64,000 nucleotides of DNA, taken from Methylomicrobium sp. wino1 (GTDB lineage: Bacteria > Pseudomonadota > Gammaproteobacteria > Methylococcales > Methylomonadaceae). Positions 49,937-60,012 of this stretch are shown here, piece by piece. The notes beneath the pieces are model-generated. The model was given only the letters and a program-made list of their open reading frames with translations. It searched no databases and was not told the DNA's origin. Made by a program: the position numbers and the translations under genes. Where the stretch lies: the NCBI RefSeq assembly GCF_003932755.1, contig NZ_CP024202.1, positions 496,001-560,000 on the forward strand, read 5' to 3'. Within the stretch, counting starts at the first letter, position 1, and each line of letters opens with the position of its first letter.

Positions 49937-50613
49937 TTATAGCCTGTCGTCCGATAGACGAAAACCAGAAAGCCCGTTGAAACCGAACCAACCGAACCAC
50001 AACAAAAACACTCCCAACACCGATAACGGCAAATTGCTACCCGGAATTTGATCCATGCCGCTATCGAAACGCCCCAAGCGAGGTCCGATAATGATAACCG
50101 CCGCCAACGCAACCCAAACACCGGCTGAATGCACAATGGTAGATCCGGCGAAGTCGATGAAGCCCATTCGTTCTAACCGGTCCACAGCGCCCTCTTTTAG
50201 TGCTCCGACCCACACCCAATGCCCTACAATGGGATAAATGCAACTGACCATAATAATCACCAACACGATATAGGAAACAAATCCCATGCGTTCGGCCACG
50301 GCGCCGGATACGATAGTGGTAGCGGTTCCGCAAAACAATCATTGGAAGAGAAAGAACGCCGTTTCTAGCGGCGTCGCGTTGGAATTAAACAAAAGCTCGA
50401 GGTCCCGAACCATCCTCGATAACTAGCGCCGAACATCAAGGCATAGCCGAATACCCAAAAAATTACTCCGGATACGCACAAATCCGTCAGGTTTTTGGTA
50501 GCGAAATTAATGCTGTTTTTGCTGCGAACCAAGCCACTTTCCAAACAGGCAAACCCCGCTTGCATCGAAAACACCAGTGCCGAAGAAAAGGCAATCCAAT
50601 TGACATCAGGCAT
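49937..50613 (-). pseudogene. amt: Ammonium transporter (Amt), truncated and broken
   Basis: The minus strand spells the N-terminal half of an Amt/Mep/Rh transporter across frames: MPDVNWIAFSSALVFSMQAG, FACLESGLVRSKNSINFATK and VSGVIFWVFGYALMFG. Then, after a frameshift near 50395 and a TGA that replaces a likely Trp codon near 50341, come FCGTATTIVSGAVAERMGF and STIVHSAGVWVALAAVIIIG. The frame ends at GWFGFNGLSGFR; the C-terminal half is absent. AmtB-type channels admit ammonium. The gene lies divergent to nifJ, 430 bases away. Confidence 0.8.
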
Positions 50614-51046
50614 TATATTTTCGTCCGAAATAATATACTTTGCCGGCAAATTTCGGCACCGGCATGATGGGAATATTACAAGCCGCGAAAGGCTATTTTT
50701 ACTCACATTTTCAGCGCCTACGCCATTAATTAGCGCAAGATAGATACCGAAACATGCCCAACGCACATCAAATTTCATCAACCCAATTCCCACTAAATTT
50801 AAGGCAAAATGAGACGAAACAAAAACCAACTTTGCTGCAAAATAGGTCTACTTTTTGCCTCATCATTTTCGGCAGTAGCATTCCAAAATAGTGTGGCCAA
50901 TATGCTATTGTTGTACTGAAAAGAGGCCAGGTTAATCGACCAAAAAAACATTGCCAATTAGATTCAATTGGAATACTGTCTTAACTAAGGATAAGTCGAA
51001 ATTCACTCTGAAATTCCTATCCATAATCCCACCACGCGATACCGTC

Positions 51047-54000
51047 ATGGAAAATAGAAACAAGCAATTCAAATATCCAGGAACAAGGGTAGCCATGGAT
51101 GGCAATACAGTCGCCATCATGTGCGAACGAGAATCCTCGGATGCCGCAGGAGCCTATCCGATTACACCGTCCACCCAAATGGGCGAATACTGGGCTGAAG
51201 AGGCGGCAAAAGGACATTTGAATATTTCCAACCGCCCACTCATCTTTATCGAGCCGGAAGGCGAGCATGCCGCGGCTGCCGTAACGGCCGGATTGTCCAT
51301 GACCGGCTTGAGGTCCACCAACTTTTCTTCCGGTCAGGGCATTGCCTACATGCATGAATCGCTCTATGCTGCCGTAGGGAAAAGACTTACCTATGTCTTG
51401 AACATAGGAGCAAGAGCCATGACCAAAGCCACTCTCAATGTGCATGCGGGACACGATGATTACCATGCCATTGACGATACAGGTTTTTTCCAGCTTTTTG
51501 CCAAAAAAGCCCAGCATGTGGCCGACCTGAATATCATCTCCCATAGGATTGCCGAATTGGCATTGAATCCGGGCGTGATCGCACAAGACGGCTTTTTGAC
51601 CACTCATCTGATCGAATCCCTTTTGTTGCCGGAGCGCGAGCTGATCAAGGAATATCTGGGTAGACCGGACGACATAATCGATACGCCTACTCCCGCTCAA
51701 AGAATTATTTATGGGGATAAAAGAAGACGCATTCCTGAGGTGTGGGATGTGGACAACCCGATGATGGCCGGTATCGTGCAAAATCAGGATGCTTACATGC
51801 AAAGTGTCGCCTCTCAGCGTCCTTTCTTTTTCGACCATATCAAAGAATTGACCGACCAGGCTTTCGAAGAATATTATCGATTGACGGGTCGTCGATATGG
51901 ACGAGTTATGACCTATAAAACCGAAGACGCCGACTACCTTATCTTAGGTCAGGGCAGCGTAGTCTCTAGTGCCGAAGCGGTGGCGGATTACTTAAGAAAA
52001 ACTCGAGGCTTGAAAGTCGGCGTGGTGGATTTGGTGATGTTCAGACCCTTCCCGGCGGATCTTTTGGGAAAAGTTTTAAAGGGCCGGAAAGGGGTCGCCA
52101 TTTTGGAAAGGCTGGATCAACCGTTAGCGGAAGATGCCCCCATCATGCGTGAAACCCGTGCGGTAATTTCCAAATGTATTGAAAACGGCACGCACAAGAA
52201 AAATGTTCCGTATCCGGACTTGTCTTCCTATTCATTCAGCGAAATGCCGCCTTTATATTCGGGTTCTTTTGGCATGGGCAGTCGGGATCTTCAGCCTGAA
52301 GGCATCATTGGCGCGATAGAAAACATGCTGCCCGATGGCAAACATAAAAAACGTTTCTATCTGTCCATCGACTTTATCCGGGAACATGCTTTCACGCCCA
52401 AACAAAGAGCCTATCAGGAAGCTATCCAAGAGGGATATCCGAATGTGAAGGAATTGGCTGTTCGCGGATCTGAAAATCCCAATCTAATGCCAAAAGGCGC
52501 CATTACGGTGAGGTTTCACTCGGTCGGCGGTTGGGGCGCTATCACGACAGGAAAAAACCTGGCAATGACGCTGTTCGATCTTTTGGGCTACGACATTAAA
52601 GCCAATCCCAAATACGGTTCGGAGAAAAAAGGACAACCGACCACTTACTATCTTGCCGCCGCGCCCGAGCCTATCAATATCAATTGCGAATACTATTTTG
52701 TCGATGTGGTGCTATCGCCTGACCCGAATGTTTTCAAGCATACCAATGCCTTGGCGGGTCTCAAAAAAGGCGGAACTTTCATCATTCAAAGCGAGCGGAA
52801 AACCGCCGATGAAGTTTGGGCCGACATACCGGTACATTACCAAAAGATGATCATCGACAATGAGATTCGAGTCTTTTATGTCGATGGATTCAAAATCGCA
52901 AGAGAAGAAGCGACCGATCCGGAATTGCAGCTCAGGATGCAGGGCATTGCCTTTCAGGGCGGTTTTTTCGCGGCCTCCCCTTTGATGGAAAAATCCGGAC
53001 TCAGCGATGTCGCGCTGTTGAAAGCGATAGAAGAACAATTGCAACATAAGTTCGGCAGCAAAGGTCAGCGGGTCGTCGATGACAACATGCGCGTCGTGAA
53101 GCGCGGATTCGATGAAGTCCACGAAATCAAAAACAAAGTCTTAGGCGCTCAAGCCGAGAAAACCAGCGGGCAATTGATCGCGCCGATTCCAAGCCTGCTG
53201 AAAACCAGCCCGCAGAGTGAATCCAAACTCAGCGATATTCACCGTTTTTGGGAACAGACCGGTAATTTCTATCTGACCGGCCAAGGCAATGACAACCTGA
53301 CCGATCCCTTTATCGGTTTGAGCGTGATGCCGGCAACGACATCGCTGTTCAGGGATATGACCGGCATTCGCTTTGAGCATCCGGAATGGGTGGCCGATAA
53401 TTGCACGGCTTGCGGCAACTGTTACACGGTTTGCCCAGACACGGCCATTCCCGGCTTGGTGAGCGAATTATCGGATGTGCTCGATACGGTTTTGAAACGG
53501 GTGAAACGGAAACACGACAAACTCGAATTTCTTCCTAAAACTGTCAAACAGCTGGAACCCAAAATTCGTGCACTTTTCAATGAGCCGCACGAGGGGGTCA
53601 CCGTGAACAACATGGTCAATGAAGCCATCGATGCCGTTATCGAACAAGAATCGAAGGACTCATTGCTCGCTACCGAACTGCAATGGTTCAGGGACGAACT
53701 CGGCGATTTCCAGTTTGCGCTGACTCGGCCCTACTATGACCTGCATGAAAAGAAATCGGCTAGTAGCGGAGGCTTATTTAGTATCACTGTCAACCCTACG
53801 ACCTGTAAAGGCTGTATGGAATGCGTCAAGGTCTGCGATGACGACGCCTTGAGGGTAATCAAACAAACCGATGAATCGATTGCAAAATTGAGAGAAGAAT
53901 GGACCTTTTGGAGCGACCTTCCGAATACGCCGAAAAAATTTCATCGCGTTGACGATTTGGAAGAAAAAATAGGCCCTCTGGAAACCATCTTGTTAGACAA

Positions 54001-55951
54001 GAGCGCCTATCAAAGCTTTGCCAGTGGCGACGGGGCATGCTTGGGTTGCTCCGAGAAGTCGGTCGTTCATCTATTCATGGCTACGGTGGAGTCCCTGATG
54101 ACTCCTCGGGTCGAAAAACATGTGACTTATCTTCAGGAACTGATTGAAAAGCTGGAGAAACATGTTCAACTCAAATTGATGAATACAATGAACGTCACGG
54201 ACACCGACATGATGTCCAAGATTGTCGCCGAAATGCAGGGCGGGGATCTGACTATGTCCGGGATTGCCCGTAGATTGGAGCATGAAAAAGGTTCTTCCCC
54301 GATCGACCAGGAATGGTTGACCGAAACGACGCAAACCATTGCCGGCCTGAAACACTTGCATTGGAAATATACCAACGGAGCCACCGGAAAAGGCCGCTCG
54401 ACGATGGGCATGACCAATGCCACGGGCTGTACCTCGGTATGGGGCAGTACCTATCCGTACAATCCCTATCCGTTCCCTTGGGCGAATCATCTATTCCAAG
54501 ACAGTACCTCCTTGGCCATGGGGATTTTTGAAGGTCATATGGCCAAAATGGCTGACGGATTCAAATTGATACGTAAAGCCGAATTGGAATTGAGCGGAAA
54601 ATACAATCCCCGCGATCATAACGAATTTTTCAGCTATTTCAATTGGGAACAGTTTTCCGACCAAGAATGGAAGTTGTGTCCGCCGGTCGTCGCTTTGGGC
54701 GGCGATGGCGCAATGTACGATATCGGTTTCCAAAATCTTTCGCGTATGATGGCCTCGGGCAAACCGATCAAAGTGGTGGTGGTCGATACCCAGGTTTATT
54801 CCAATACCGGCGGGCAGGCCTGTACTTCGGGTTTTGTCGGTCAAGTCTCCGACATGGCGCAATTCGGCAAAGTCGGGAAAGGCAAATCCGAATCCAGAAA
54901 AGAAATAGGGCTTATCGGCATGGCGCACAGAAATACCTATGTCATGCAAGCCACGTTGGCCAACACCAGCCACATGATCGAAGGCTTCATCGACGGTTTG
55001 ATGACGAAAAGACCCGCGCTGTTCAATCTGTACACCACCTGCCAACCCGAACATGGAGTCGGTGACGACATGGGGGCGCATCAAGCCAAATTGGTTGTCG
55101 AGTCCAGAGCCTATCCAATCTTCCGCTACAACCCCGATAAAGGCGTGACGCCTCAAGAGGCATTCGACTTGGAGGGGAACCCTACGATGGACAAGCTGTG
55201 GCCGACCTATGAGTTGAAATACCTCGAAGGCGGTAGACAAAAATCGATGGAAGTTGCGATGACTTTTGCCGATTTTGCCTTGACCGAAGCACGGTTTAGA
55301 AAACACTTCCGCAAGGCGCCTCGGGATACTTGGAATGAAAATATGGTGGTTTTAGCCGACTTCCTGAAACTAGACGAATCCGAAAGAGAAGGGAAATTTC
55401 CGTTCATTTGGGCCGTGGATAGCAAACAACTACTCAGTCGTGTTTTGGTCTCGAAAACGATCGTACTATCCTGCGAGGAAAGAAGGGATTTCTGGATCAT
55501 GTTGAAAGCCATTGCCGGCGTCAAAGACGACAAAACAACGCCGGTGGAAGATCTGGAAAGCAAAATCCGAGCAGAAGTCGTCGGCAAGATTGCCAAGGGC
55601 TTGATGAAGCTAGCCGGTGATGAGGGCTCAGGCATCATGGACTTGGCGTTGGGCGAAATCGAAACAGAAACCTCGACGGGCGCTGCCGAAGTCAAAGGAG
55701 ATAGCATGGCGCCTTGGCTTGAAACGGAGAATTGCACAGCCTGTGACGAGTGCATCAACCTGAACCCCAATATCTTCGCTTACAACAATGATAAAAAGGC
55801 CTTTATCAAAGATGCCAATGCCGGGCCTTACAGCGATTTGGTCAAGGCGGCTGAAAAATGTACCGCCGGCGTGATCCATCCTGGACTGCCTGCCGATAGA
55901 AGTGCCGCCGATATCGAGAAATGGATCAAAAGAGGCGAAAAATTCAATTGA
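51047..55951 (+). CDS. nifJ: Pyruvate:ferredoxin oxidoreductase, enlarged single-chain form
   Basis: This enzyme has 1,634 residues, compared with about 1,170-1,200 for the common NifJ. It converts pyruvate and CoA to acetyl-CoA, CO2 and reduced ferredoxin. Domains in order: pyruvate-binding (YPITPST at 37-43), CoA/core, gamma-type (FHSVGGWGAITTGKNLA), two [4Fe-4S] motifs (CTACGNC at 786, CKGCMEC at 920) separated by an unusually long helical segment, the TPP domain (GDGACLGCSEK; GGDGAMYDIGFQN, Asp1220; DTQVYSNTGGQ), and a C-terminal single-cluster ferredoxin domain (CTACDEC from 1563, fourth Cys in AEKCTAG). A second helical insert lies within the TPP domain. The 51047 ATG starts the conserved part. 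It heads the rnf cluster. Confidence 0.88.
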   Translation: MENRNKQFKYPGTRVAMDGNTVAIMCERESSDAAGAYPITPSTQMGEYWAEEAAKGHLNISNRPLIFIEPEGEHAAAAVTAGLSMTGLRSTNFSSGQGIAYMHESLYAAVGKRLTYVLNIGARAMTKATLNVHAGHDDYHAIDDTGFFQLFAKKAQHVADLNIISHRIAELALNPGVIAQDGFLTTHLIESLLLPERELIKEYLGRPDDIIDTPTPAQRIIYGDKRRRIPEVWDVDNPMMAGIVQNQDAYMQSVASQRPFFFDHIKELTDQAFEEYYRLTGRRYGRVMTYKTEDADYLILGQGSVVSSAEAVADYLRKTRGLKVGVVDLVMFRPFPADLLGKVLKGRKGVAILERLDQPLAEDAPIMRETRAVISKCIENGTHKKNVPYPDLSSYSFSEMPPLYSGSFGMGSRDLQPEGIIGAIENMLPDGKHKKRFYLSIDFIREHAFTPKQRAYQEAIQEGYPNVKELAVRGSENPNLMPKGAITVRFHSVGGWGAITTGKNLAMTLFDLLGYDIKANPKYGSEKKGQPTTYYLAAAPEPININCEYYFVDVVLSPDPNVFKHTNALAGLKKGGTFIIQSERKTADEVWADIPVHYQKMIIDNEIRVFYVDGFKIAREEATDPELQLRMQGIAFQGGFFAASPLMEKSGLSDVALLKAIEEQLQHKFGSKGQRVVDDNMRVVKRGFDEVHEIKNKVLGAQAEKTSGQLIAPIPSLLKTSPQSESKLSDIHRFWEQTGNFYLTGQGNDNLTDPFIGLSVMPATTSLFRDMTGIRFEHPEWVADNCTACGNCYTVCPDTAIPGLVSELSDVLDTVLKRVKRKHDKLEFLPKTVKQLEPKIRALFNEPHEGVTVNNMVNEAIDAVIEQESKDSLLATELQWFRDELGDFQFALTRPYYDLHEKKSASSGGLFSITVNPTTCKGCMECVKVCDDDALRVIKQTDESIAKLREEWTFWSDLPNTPKKFHRVDDLEEKIGPLETILLDKSAYQSFASGDGACLGCSEKSVVHLFMATVESLMTPRVEKHVTYLQELIEKLEKHVQLKLMNTMNVTDTDMMSKIVAEMQGGDLTMSGIARRLEHEKGSSPIDQEWLTETTQTIAGLKHLHWKYTNGATGKGRSTMGMTNATGCTSVWGSTYPYNPYPFPWANHLFQDSTSLAMGIFEGHMAKMADGFKLIRKAELELSGKYNPRDHNEFFSYFNWEQFSDQEWKLCPPVVALGGDGAMYDIGFQNLSRMMASGKPIKVVVVDTQVYSNTGGQACTSGFVGQVSDMAQFGKVGKGKSESRKEIGLIGMAHRNTYVMQATLANTSHMIEGFIDGLMTKRPALFNLYTTCQPEHGVGDDMGAHQAKLVVESRAYPIFRYNPDKGVTPQEAFDLEGNPTMDKLWPTYELKYLEGGRQKSMEVAMTFADFALTEARFRKHFRKAPRDTWNENMVVLADFLKLDESEREGKFPFIWAVDSKQLLSRVLVSKTIVLSCEERRDFWIMLKAIAGVKDDKTTPVEDLESKIRAEVVGKIAKGLMKLAGDEGSGIMDLALGEIETETSTGAAEVKGDSMAPWLETENCTACDECINLNPNIFAYNNDKKAFIKDANAGPYSDLVKAAEKCTAGVIHPGLPADRSAADIEKWIKRGEKFN

Positions 55952-55955
55952 TGCC

Positions 55956-57296
55956 GTGTTGAAATTTTCTTCAAATACTTTCAAGCATGGGGTACATCCC
56001 CCGGAACACAAGGAGGACACGAACAAACGGCCCGTCCGGCAGTTTCCGTTTCCTCCGTTGATTGTCCTTCCGATGCAGCAGCATATAGGCAAGCCGGCTC
56101 AAGTCATCGTACGCGAAGGCCAGGAGGTCGCGAGGGGACAACTGCTGGCCAAGGCCGACGGATACTTGTCGGTTCCGATGCATGCTCCGGTTTCCGGAGT
56201 TGTCAGGAAAATCGCCAATGTCCCGGTCATCGGAGGTCAAAAGGCAAGCGGCATTTATCTTGAAACATTCCCTTTTTCCGGACAAGAAGTCGTGGAAGGC
56301 GCACCTGTTCCCTTGTCAGCAAGTCCGGAAGCCATTTTACAAGGTATCCAGGATGCCGGTATTGTGGGCTTAGGCGGCGCCGCATTTCCAACCCACGTCA
56401 AGTTGAAAATTCCGGAAGGTAAATTCTGCGAGCACTTGATCATCAACGGAATTGAATGCGAGCCTTATCTGACAACCGATCATCGAGTCATGCTCGAACA
56501 GGCGGATGATATTTTCACCGGCATTCGGTATCTTCTCAGAGTCACCGACGCCAAGCAGGTCATCATCGGTATCGAAGCGAACAAAAAAGATGCCGCCGAT
56601 CATTTAGCCGATCGGATTCCTGACGATTTGCCGGTAAAAGTCAAAGTCGTTCCCGTCAAATACCCTCAGGGCGCCGAGAAAATGCTGATTACGGCATTGC
56701 TCGGCAAAGAGGTTCCTTCAGGCGGTTTTCCGATCGATGTTCATGCCGTAGCGGTCAATGTCGCCACGACGGCCGAAATCGGAAGATTATTGCCCCATGG
56801 TCGTGGCATTCAGGAAAGAGTGGTCACAATTACCGGCCCCGGAATCAAGAAAAAAGGCAATTATCTGATTCCGATCGGGACGCCGCTACGTTTTGTATTG
56901 GAACACGTCGGAGCCGCAAAAAACCTCAGCGAAATTTATATGGGCGGGCCGATGATGGGCGTTTCGGCCTCCGATTTGGATATTTCGATTGTCAAAGGCA
57001 CATCCGGCATCGTGGTGTTCGGTGATGAGAATGTCAAAAAGGTCGACAAAATCTATCCGTGTATCAAATGCGGGGCCTGTGTCGATGCGTGTCCGATTTA
57101 CTTGAATCCCTCGCGATTGGGCATCTTGGCAAAATCCGAGGCTTACGACGCGATGGCCGAAGAGTATCATCTGATGGACTGTTTCGAATGCGGCTCTTGT
57201 TCCTATGTGTGCCCATCCAATATTCCTTTGGTGCAATATTTCAGAGTGGCCAAAGGAATCGTCAGAAAAAGAAAATCAGCGGTTGCCCATGTTTAG
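55956..57296 (+). CDS. rnfC: Rnf electron transport complex subunit RnfC
   Basis: This peripheral NADH- and FMN-binding subunit of Rnf has about 446 residues. The N-terminal part has HGVHPPEHKE and a barrel-sandwich region (ADGYLSVPMHAPVSGVV). The nucleotide-binding stretch includes GLGGAAFPTHVKL and NGIECEPYLTTDHRVMLE. Two [4Fe-4S] motifs (CIKCGACVDACP; CFECGSCSYVCP) lie near the C-terminus. The start is uncertain: GTG 55956 or TTG 55959 give the family N-terminus, while the only in-frame ATG upstream lies inside nifJ. The 3' end overlaps rnfD. Confidence 0.92.
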   Translation: MLKFSSNTFKHGVHPPEHKEDTNKRPVRQFPFPPLIVLPMQQHIGKPAQVIVREGQEVARGQLLAKADGYLSVPMHAPVSGVVRKIANVPVIGGQKASGIYLETFPFSGQEVVEGAPVPLSASPEAILQGIQDAGIVGLGGAAFPTHVKLKIPEGKFCEHLIINGIECEPYLTTDHRVMLEQADDIFTGIRYLLRVTDAKQVIIGIEANKKDAADHLADRIPDDLPVKVKVVPVKYPQGAEKMLITALLGKEVPSGGFPIDVHAVAVNVATTAEIGRLLPHGRGIQERVVTITGPGIKKKGNYLIPIGTPLRFVLEHVGAAKNLSEIYMGGPMMGVSASDLDISIVKGTSGIVVFGDENVKKVDKIYPCIKCGACVDACPIYLNPSRLGILAKSEAYDAMAEEYHLMDCFECGSCSYVCPSNIPLVQYFRVAKGIVRKRKSAVAHV

Positions 57297-58287
57297 CAAA
57301 ACTCTACGTATCAGCAGTTCTCCCCATATCAATAAAGGGGTTGGCGTCGATGTGATCATGCGCAACGTGGTCTATGCGCTTCTGCCGGTTGCGGCCTTTG
57401 CCGTTTATGCCTTCGGCATCAATGCGCTTTTGGTGATTGTCACCTCCCTGATTGCCTGTGTACTGACCGAGCATCTATTATGCCGGTTGTCTAATCGCCC
57501 CAGCACCATTGCCGACGGCTCGGCGGTAATTACCGGTTTGCTGTTGGGGTTGACGCTACCGCCGATTTTTCCATTATGGATGACCTTCATCGGCGGTGTA
57601 TTGGCGGTGGCCTTGGGGAAATTCATTTTTGGCGGCCTGGGCTACAATGCCTTCAACCCGGCTTTGGTCGGAAGAGCTATTCTACAAGCCGCCTTTCCAG
57701 TCGCGATCACGACTTGGCATCCGGCTTTTTTGGCGGACAGATTTACCCGCGTGTCCGAATCGGTGCTTGCCTTTCCGTTTGCAAAACCTGTCGTCGACGG
57801 TATATCGGGCGCCACGCCGCTTTCTGCTTTTAAGTTCGATCAAGTTGCCACGGAAAGCGCGGATTTGGCCTTGGGGCTTATCAGCGGATCGATCGGAGAA
57901 ACATCTTCTTTGTTGATCGCATTGGGTGGGCTCTATTTAATTGTCCGCAAGATGATGAACTGGCGCATTCCTGTCGCCATTTTAGGTGCTGTTTATGTTT
58001 TGAGCGGCATTTTGTATTGGATCAATCCGGAAATCTATCCTTCTCCGGAATTTATGCTTTTCTCCGGCGGATTGATGCTGGGGGCGGTATTCATGGCCAC
58101 CGATATGGTGGGTTCCCCGATAACGCCATTGGGCGTCGTGATTTATGGCATATTCATTGGGCTGCTGGTAGTCGTTATTCGGATTTGGGGCGGCCTGCCC
58201 GAGGGCGTGATGTATGCCATTTTATTGGGAAATGCGCTATCGCCTCACATCGACCAACTCATCCGTCCTAGAGTTTACGGGACCTGA
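57289..58287 (+). CDS. rnfD: Rnf complex membrane subunit RnfD
   Basis: This integral membrane subunit of Rnf has 332 residues and about nine hydrophobic segments. FMN is bound to Thr in DGISGATPLSAFK. The family start SKTLRISSSPHINKGVGVDV is visible, and NAFNPALVGRAILQAAFP and GGLMLGAVFMATDMVGSP are conserved segments. The ATG at 57289 overlaps the end of rnfC by eight bases. RnfG follows after 11 bases. Confidence 0.95.
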   Translation: MFSKTLRISSSPHINKGVGVDVIMRNVVYALLPVAAFAVYAFGINALLVIVTSLIACVLTEHLLCRLSNRPSTIADGSAVITGLLLGLTLPPIFPLWMTFIGGVLAVALGKFIFGGLGYNAFNPALVGRAILQAAFPVAITTWHPAFLADRFTRVSESVLAFPFAKPVVDGISGATPLSAFKFDQVATESADLALGLISGSIGETSSLLIALGGLYLIVRKMMNWRIPVAILGAVYVLSGILYWINPEIYPSPEFMLFSGGLMLGAVFMATDMVGSPITPLGVVIYGIFIGLLVVVIRIWGGLPEGVMYAILLGNALSPHIDQLIRPRVYGT

Positions 58288-58298
58288 AAGGTAAAAGC

Positions 58299-59012
58299 AT
58301 GAATGCCAATCACCCTGTATCGAGTCAAACCAATACTTCCGAAGAAAGCAAAAAGATGCTGATCGCGATGGTGAGTATAGGCATCTTTTGTGCCTTGCTG
58401 ATCGTCCTGGTCTATGAAGGCTCCAAGGAAAGAATCGATCGTTTACGAACCGAAGCGCTGGAAAAAGCGGTTTTCAAAGTCTTGCCGGGCATCAGCAATA
58501 CACGGATGTTTTTATTGGGAGCGGACGGGAATTTTACGCCTGTCGAAGCACCGGATGGAAAAAATCCGGTAGTCTATGCCGGTTACGACGACGCCGGTGA
58601 ACTCCTCGGCGTAGCTATTGAGGCCAGCGGCCAAGGCTATGCCGACGTCATTCGGATTTTGTACGGCTACGATCTCCATTCGCAAACCCTCGTCGGTTTT
58701 TATGTACTTGAAAGTAAGGAGACACCGGGCTTGGGCGATAAGATCGAAAAGGATGAAAACTTTCTGGCTAACTTCAAAGCCCTCTCCGTCAAACTCGGTC
58801 CTGAATCGACTCGGGTTCAAAACAGGGTGATACCGGTCAAGCAAGGGGGTAAATCCAATCCGTGGGAAGTGGAAGGCATCACCGGCGCAACCATTTCCTC
58901 GAGAGCCATCGGCAATATCATCGGTGAAAGTTCGTCAGTCATGGTGCCATTGATATACAATCAAACCGAAAGGTTTAAGGAATATGCACAAAACAACTTC
59001 TCGAAACAGTAA
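58299..59012 (+). CDS. rnfG: Rnf complex subunit RnfG
   Basis: This 237-residue subunit has one N-terminal membrane segment (MLIAMVSIGIFCALLIVLVY) and a periplasmic FMN-binding domain. The covalent FMN Thr lies in VEGITGATISSRAIGNIIG, preceded by YVLESKETPGLGDKIEKD. It ends in a tail with NQTERFKEYAQNNFSKQ. A 358-base gap carrying two repeat copies separates it from rnfE, which breaks the usual tight spacing. Confidence 0.94.
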   Translation: MNANHPVSSQTNTSEESKKMLIAMVSIGIFCALLIVLVYEGSKERIDRLRTEALEKAVFKVLPGISNTRMFLLGADGNFTPVEAPDGKNPVVYAGYDDAGELLGVAIEASGQGYADVIRILYGYDLHSQTLVGFYVLESKETPGLGDKIEKDENFLANFKALSVKLGPESTRVQNRVIPVKQGGKSNPWEVEGITGATISSRAIGNIIGESSSVMVPLIYNQTERFKEYAQNNFSKQ

Positions 59013-59019
59013 GCTTCGT

Positions 59020-59120
59020 GGAGGTTTGGTGACTCGCTTAACAGGACGCCGTGAATACATCCCTGTAGGCTTGACGGCAGCTATATCCCTGTTGCCGACA
59101 CCTGTCAATCGAGCCACCGA
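59020..59120. repeat. Dispersed repeat, copy 1, between rnfG and rnfE
   Basis: The core GGACGCCGTGAATACATCCC followed by TGTAGGCTTGACGGCAGC is shared with copy 2 at about 59222-59325. The flanks are inverted: GGTTTGGTGACTCG on the left, CGAGCCACCGAACC on the right. This sequence family is abundant between genes in some gammaproteobacteria (recollection). Confidence 0.8.
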
Positions 59121-59216
59121 ACCCCTTTTCAATATTTGAAGAAGTTATTTGATGCTCGTTCCTAACGATCATGGAGATCTGTCCATCGCCCCGGTAAATG
59201 AAAGTGCGGGCGCGTT

Positions 59217-59325
59217 GAAGGGTGCGGTCACTCGCCCGACAGGACGCCGTGAATACGTCCCTGTAGGCTCGACAGCGGCTATCCCTGCCGCCGACGCCTG
59301 CCGGTCGAGTAACCGCACCCTTCTC
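59217..59325. repeat. Dispersed repeat, copy 2, between rnfG and rnfE
   Basis: Same core as copy 1 (GGACGCCGTGAATAC, TCCCTGTAGGCT). Here the flanking inverted arms are longer and better matched: GGGTGCGGTCACTCG on the left against CGAGTAACCGCACCC on the right. Copies 1 and 2 lie in direct orientation about 200 bases apart. They cover most of the gap and are non-coding. Confidence 0.85.
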
Positions 59326-59370
59326 GGAGCCGGCATCGTACTTTCACAGTAAAGTGAATACGGATTCAAA

Positions 59371-60012
59371 ATGAGTACTCGTATAACCAATAATACCGAT
59401 AAAAAGTCTGAGCCAAGCTCCACCGACGAGTTCATCAAGGGGCTTTGGCGTGAAAATCCCGTGTTCGTGCAGGTGCTCGGTATGTGTCCGGTTTTAGCAG
59501 TGTCCAATACCGCCCAAAATGCGCTGGCGATGGGTTTGGCGACGGCTTTCGTGCTGTTGATGTCCAATATACTGGTCGCTTCGCTTAGAAACTTTATTCC
59601 CAAGCAAGTCAGGATCGCCTCCTTTATCCTTATTATCGCCACCTTTGTTACGATCGTCGATTATGCCATTCAGGCCATCAGCGTCGATTTACATAAAAAT
59701 TTAGGGGCATTTATTTCACTGATTGTGGTCAACTGCCTCATTCTGAGCCGTGCGGAGGCCTTTGCTTCGAAAAATACCCTGGGTAAATCGATCATGGACG
59801 CCTTGGGCATGGGAGTCGGCTTTGTGTTTGCGCTTTTTTGTCTGGGTGCGGTCAGAGAATTGCTCGGGAATGGAAGCTTGTTCGATGTCGCGATATTTCC
59901 GGAATCGTTTCAAGAGTGGATCATTATGATCCTGCCGGCAGGCGGCTTTTTTACGTTGGCGTTATGGCTGGTTGTGTTTAATTATTTCAAAGTTAAAAAA
60001 GCGAAAGGATGA
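59371..60012 (+). CDS. rnfE: Rnf complex membrane subunit RnfE
   Basis: This 213-residue membrane protein is of the NqrD/RnfE family. After a polar N-terminus, ENPVFVQVLGMCPVLAVSNT carries the first conserved Cys, and VVNCLILSRAEAFASKNTLG carries the second; in NqrD/RnfE these Cys help hold the intramembrane iron centre. About six hydrophobic segments are visible. It ends FNYFKVKKAKG and overlaps the rnfA start by four bases. Confidence 0.95.
   Translation: MSTRITNNTDKKSEPSSTDEFIKGLWRENPVFVQVLGMCPVLAVSNTAQNALAMGLATAFVLLMSNILVASLRNFIPKQVRIASFILIIATFVTIVDYAIQAISVDLHKNLGAFISLIVVNCLILSRAEAFASKNTLGKSIMDALGMGVGFVFALFCLGAVRELLGNGSLFDVAIFPESFQEWIIMILPAGGFFTLALWLVVFNYFKVKKAKG

Noticed and set aside
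59149..59352. 67-codon frame between rnfG and rnfE
   Set aside because: It is a translation of the dispersed repeat (GRREYVPVG appears in the same way in the other copy) and not a gene.
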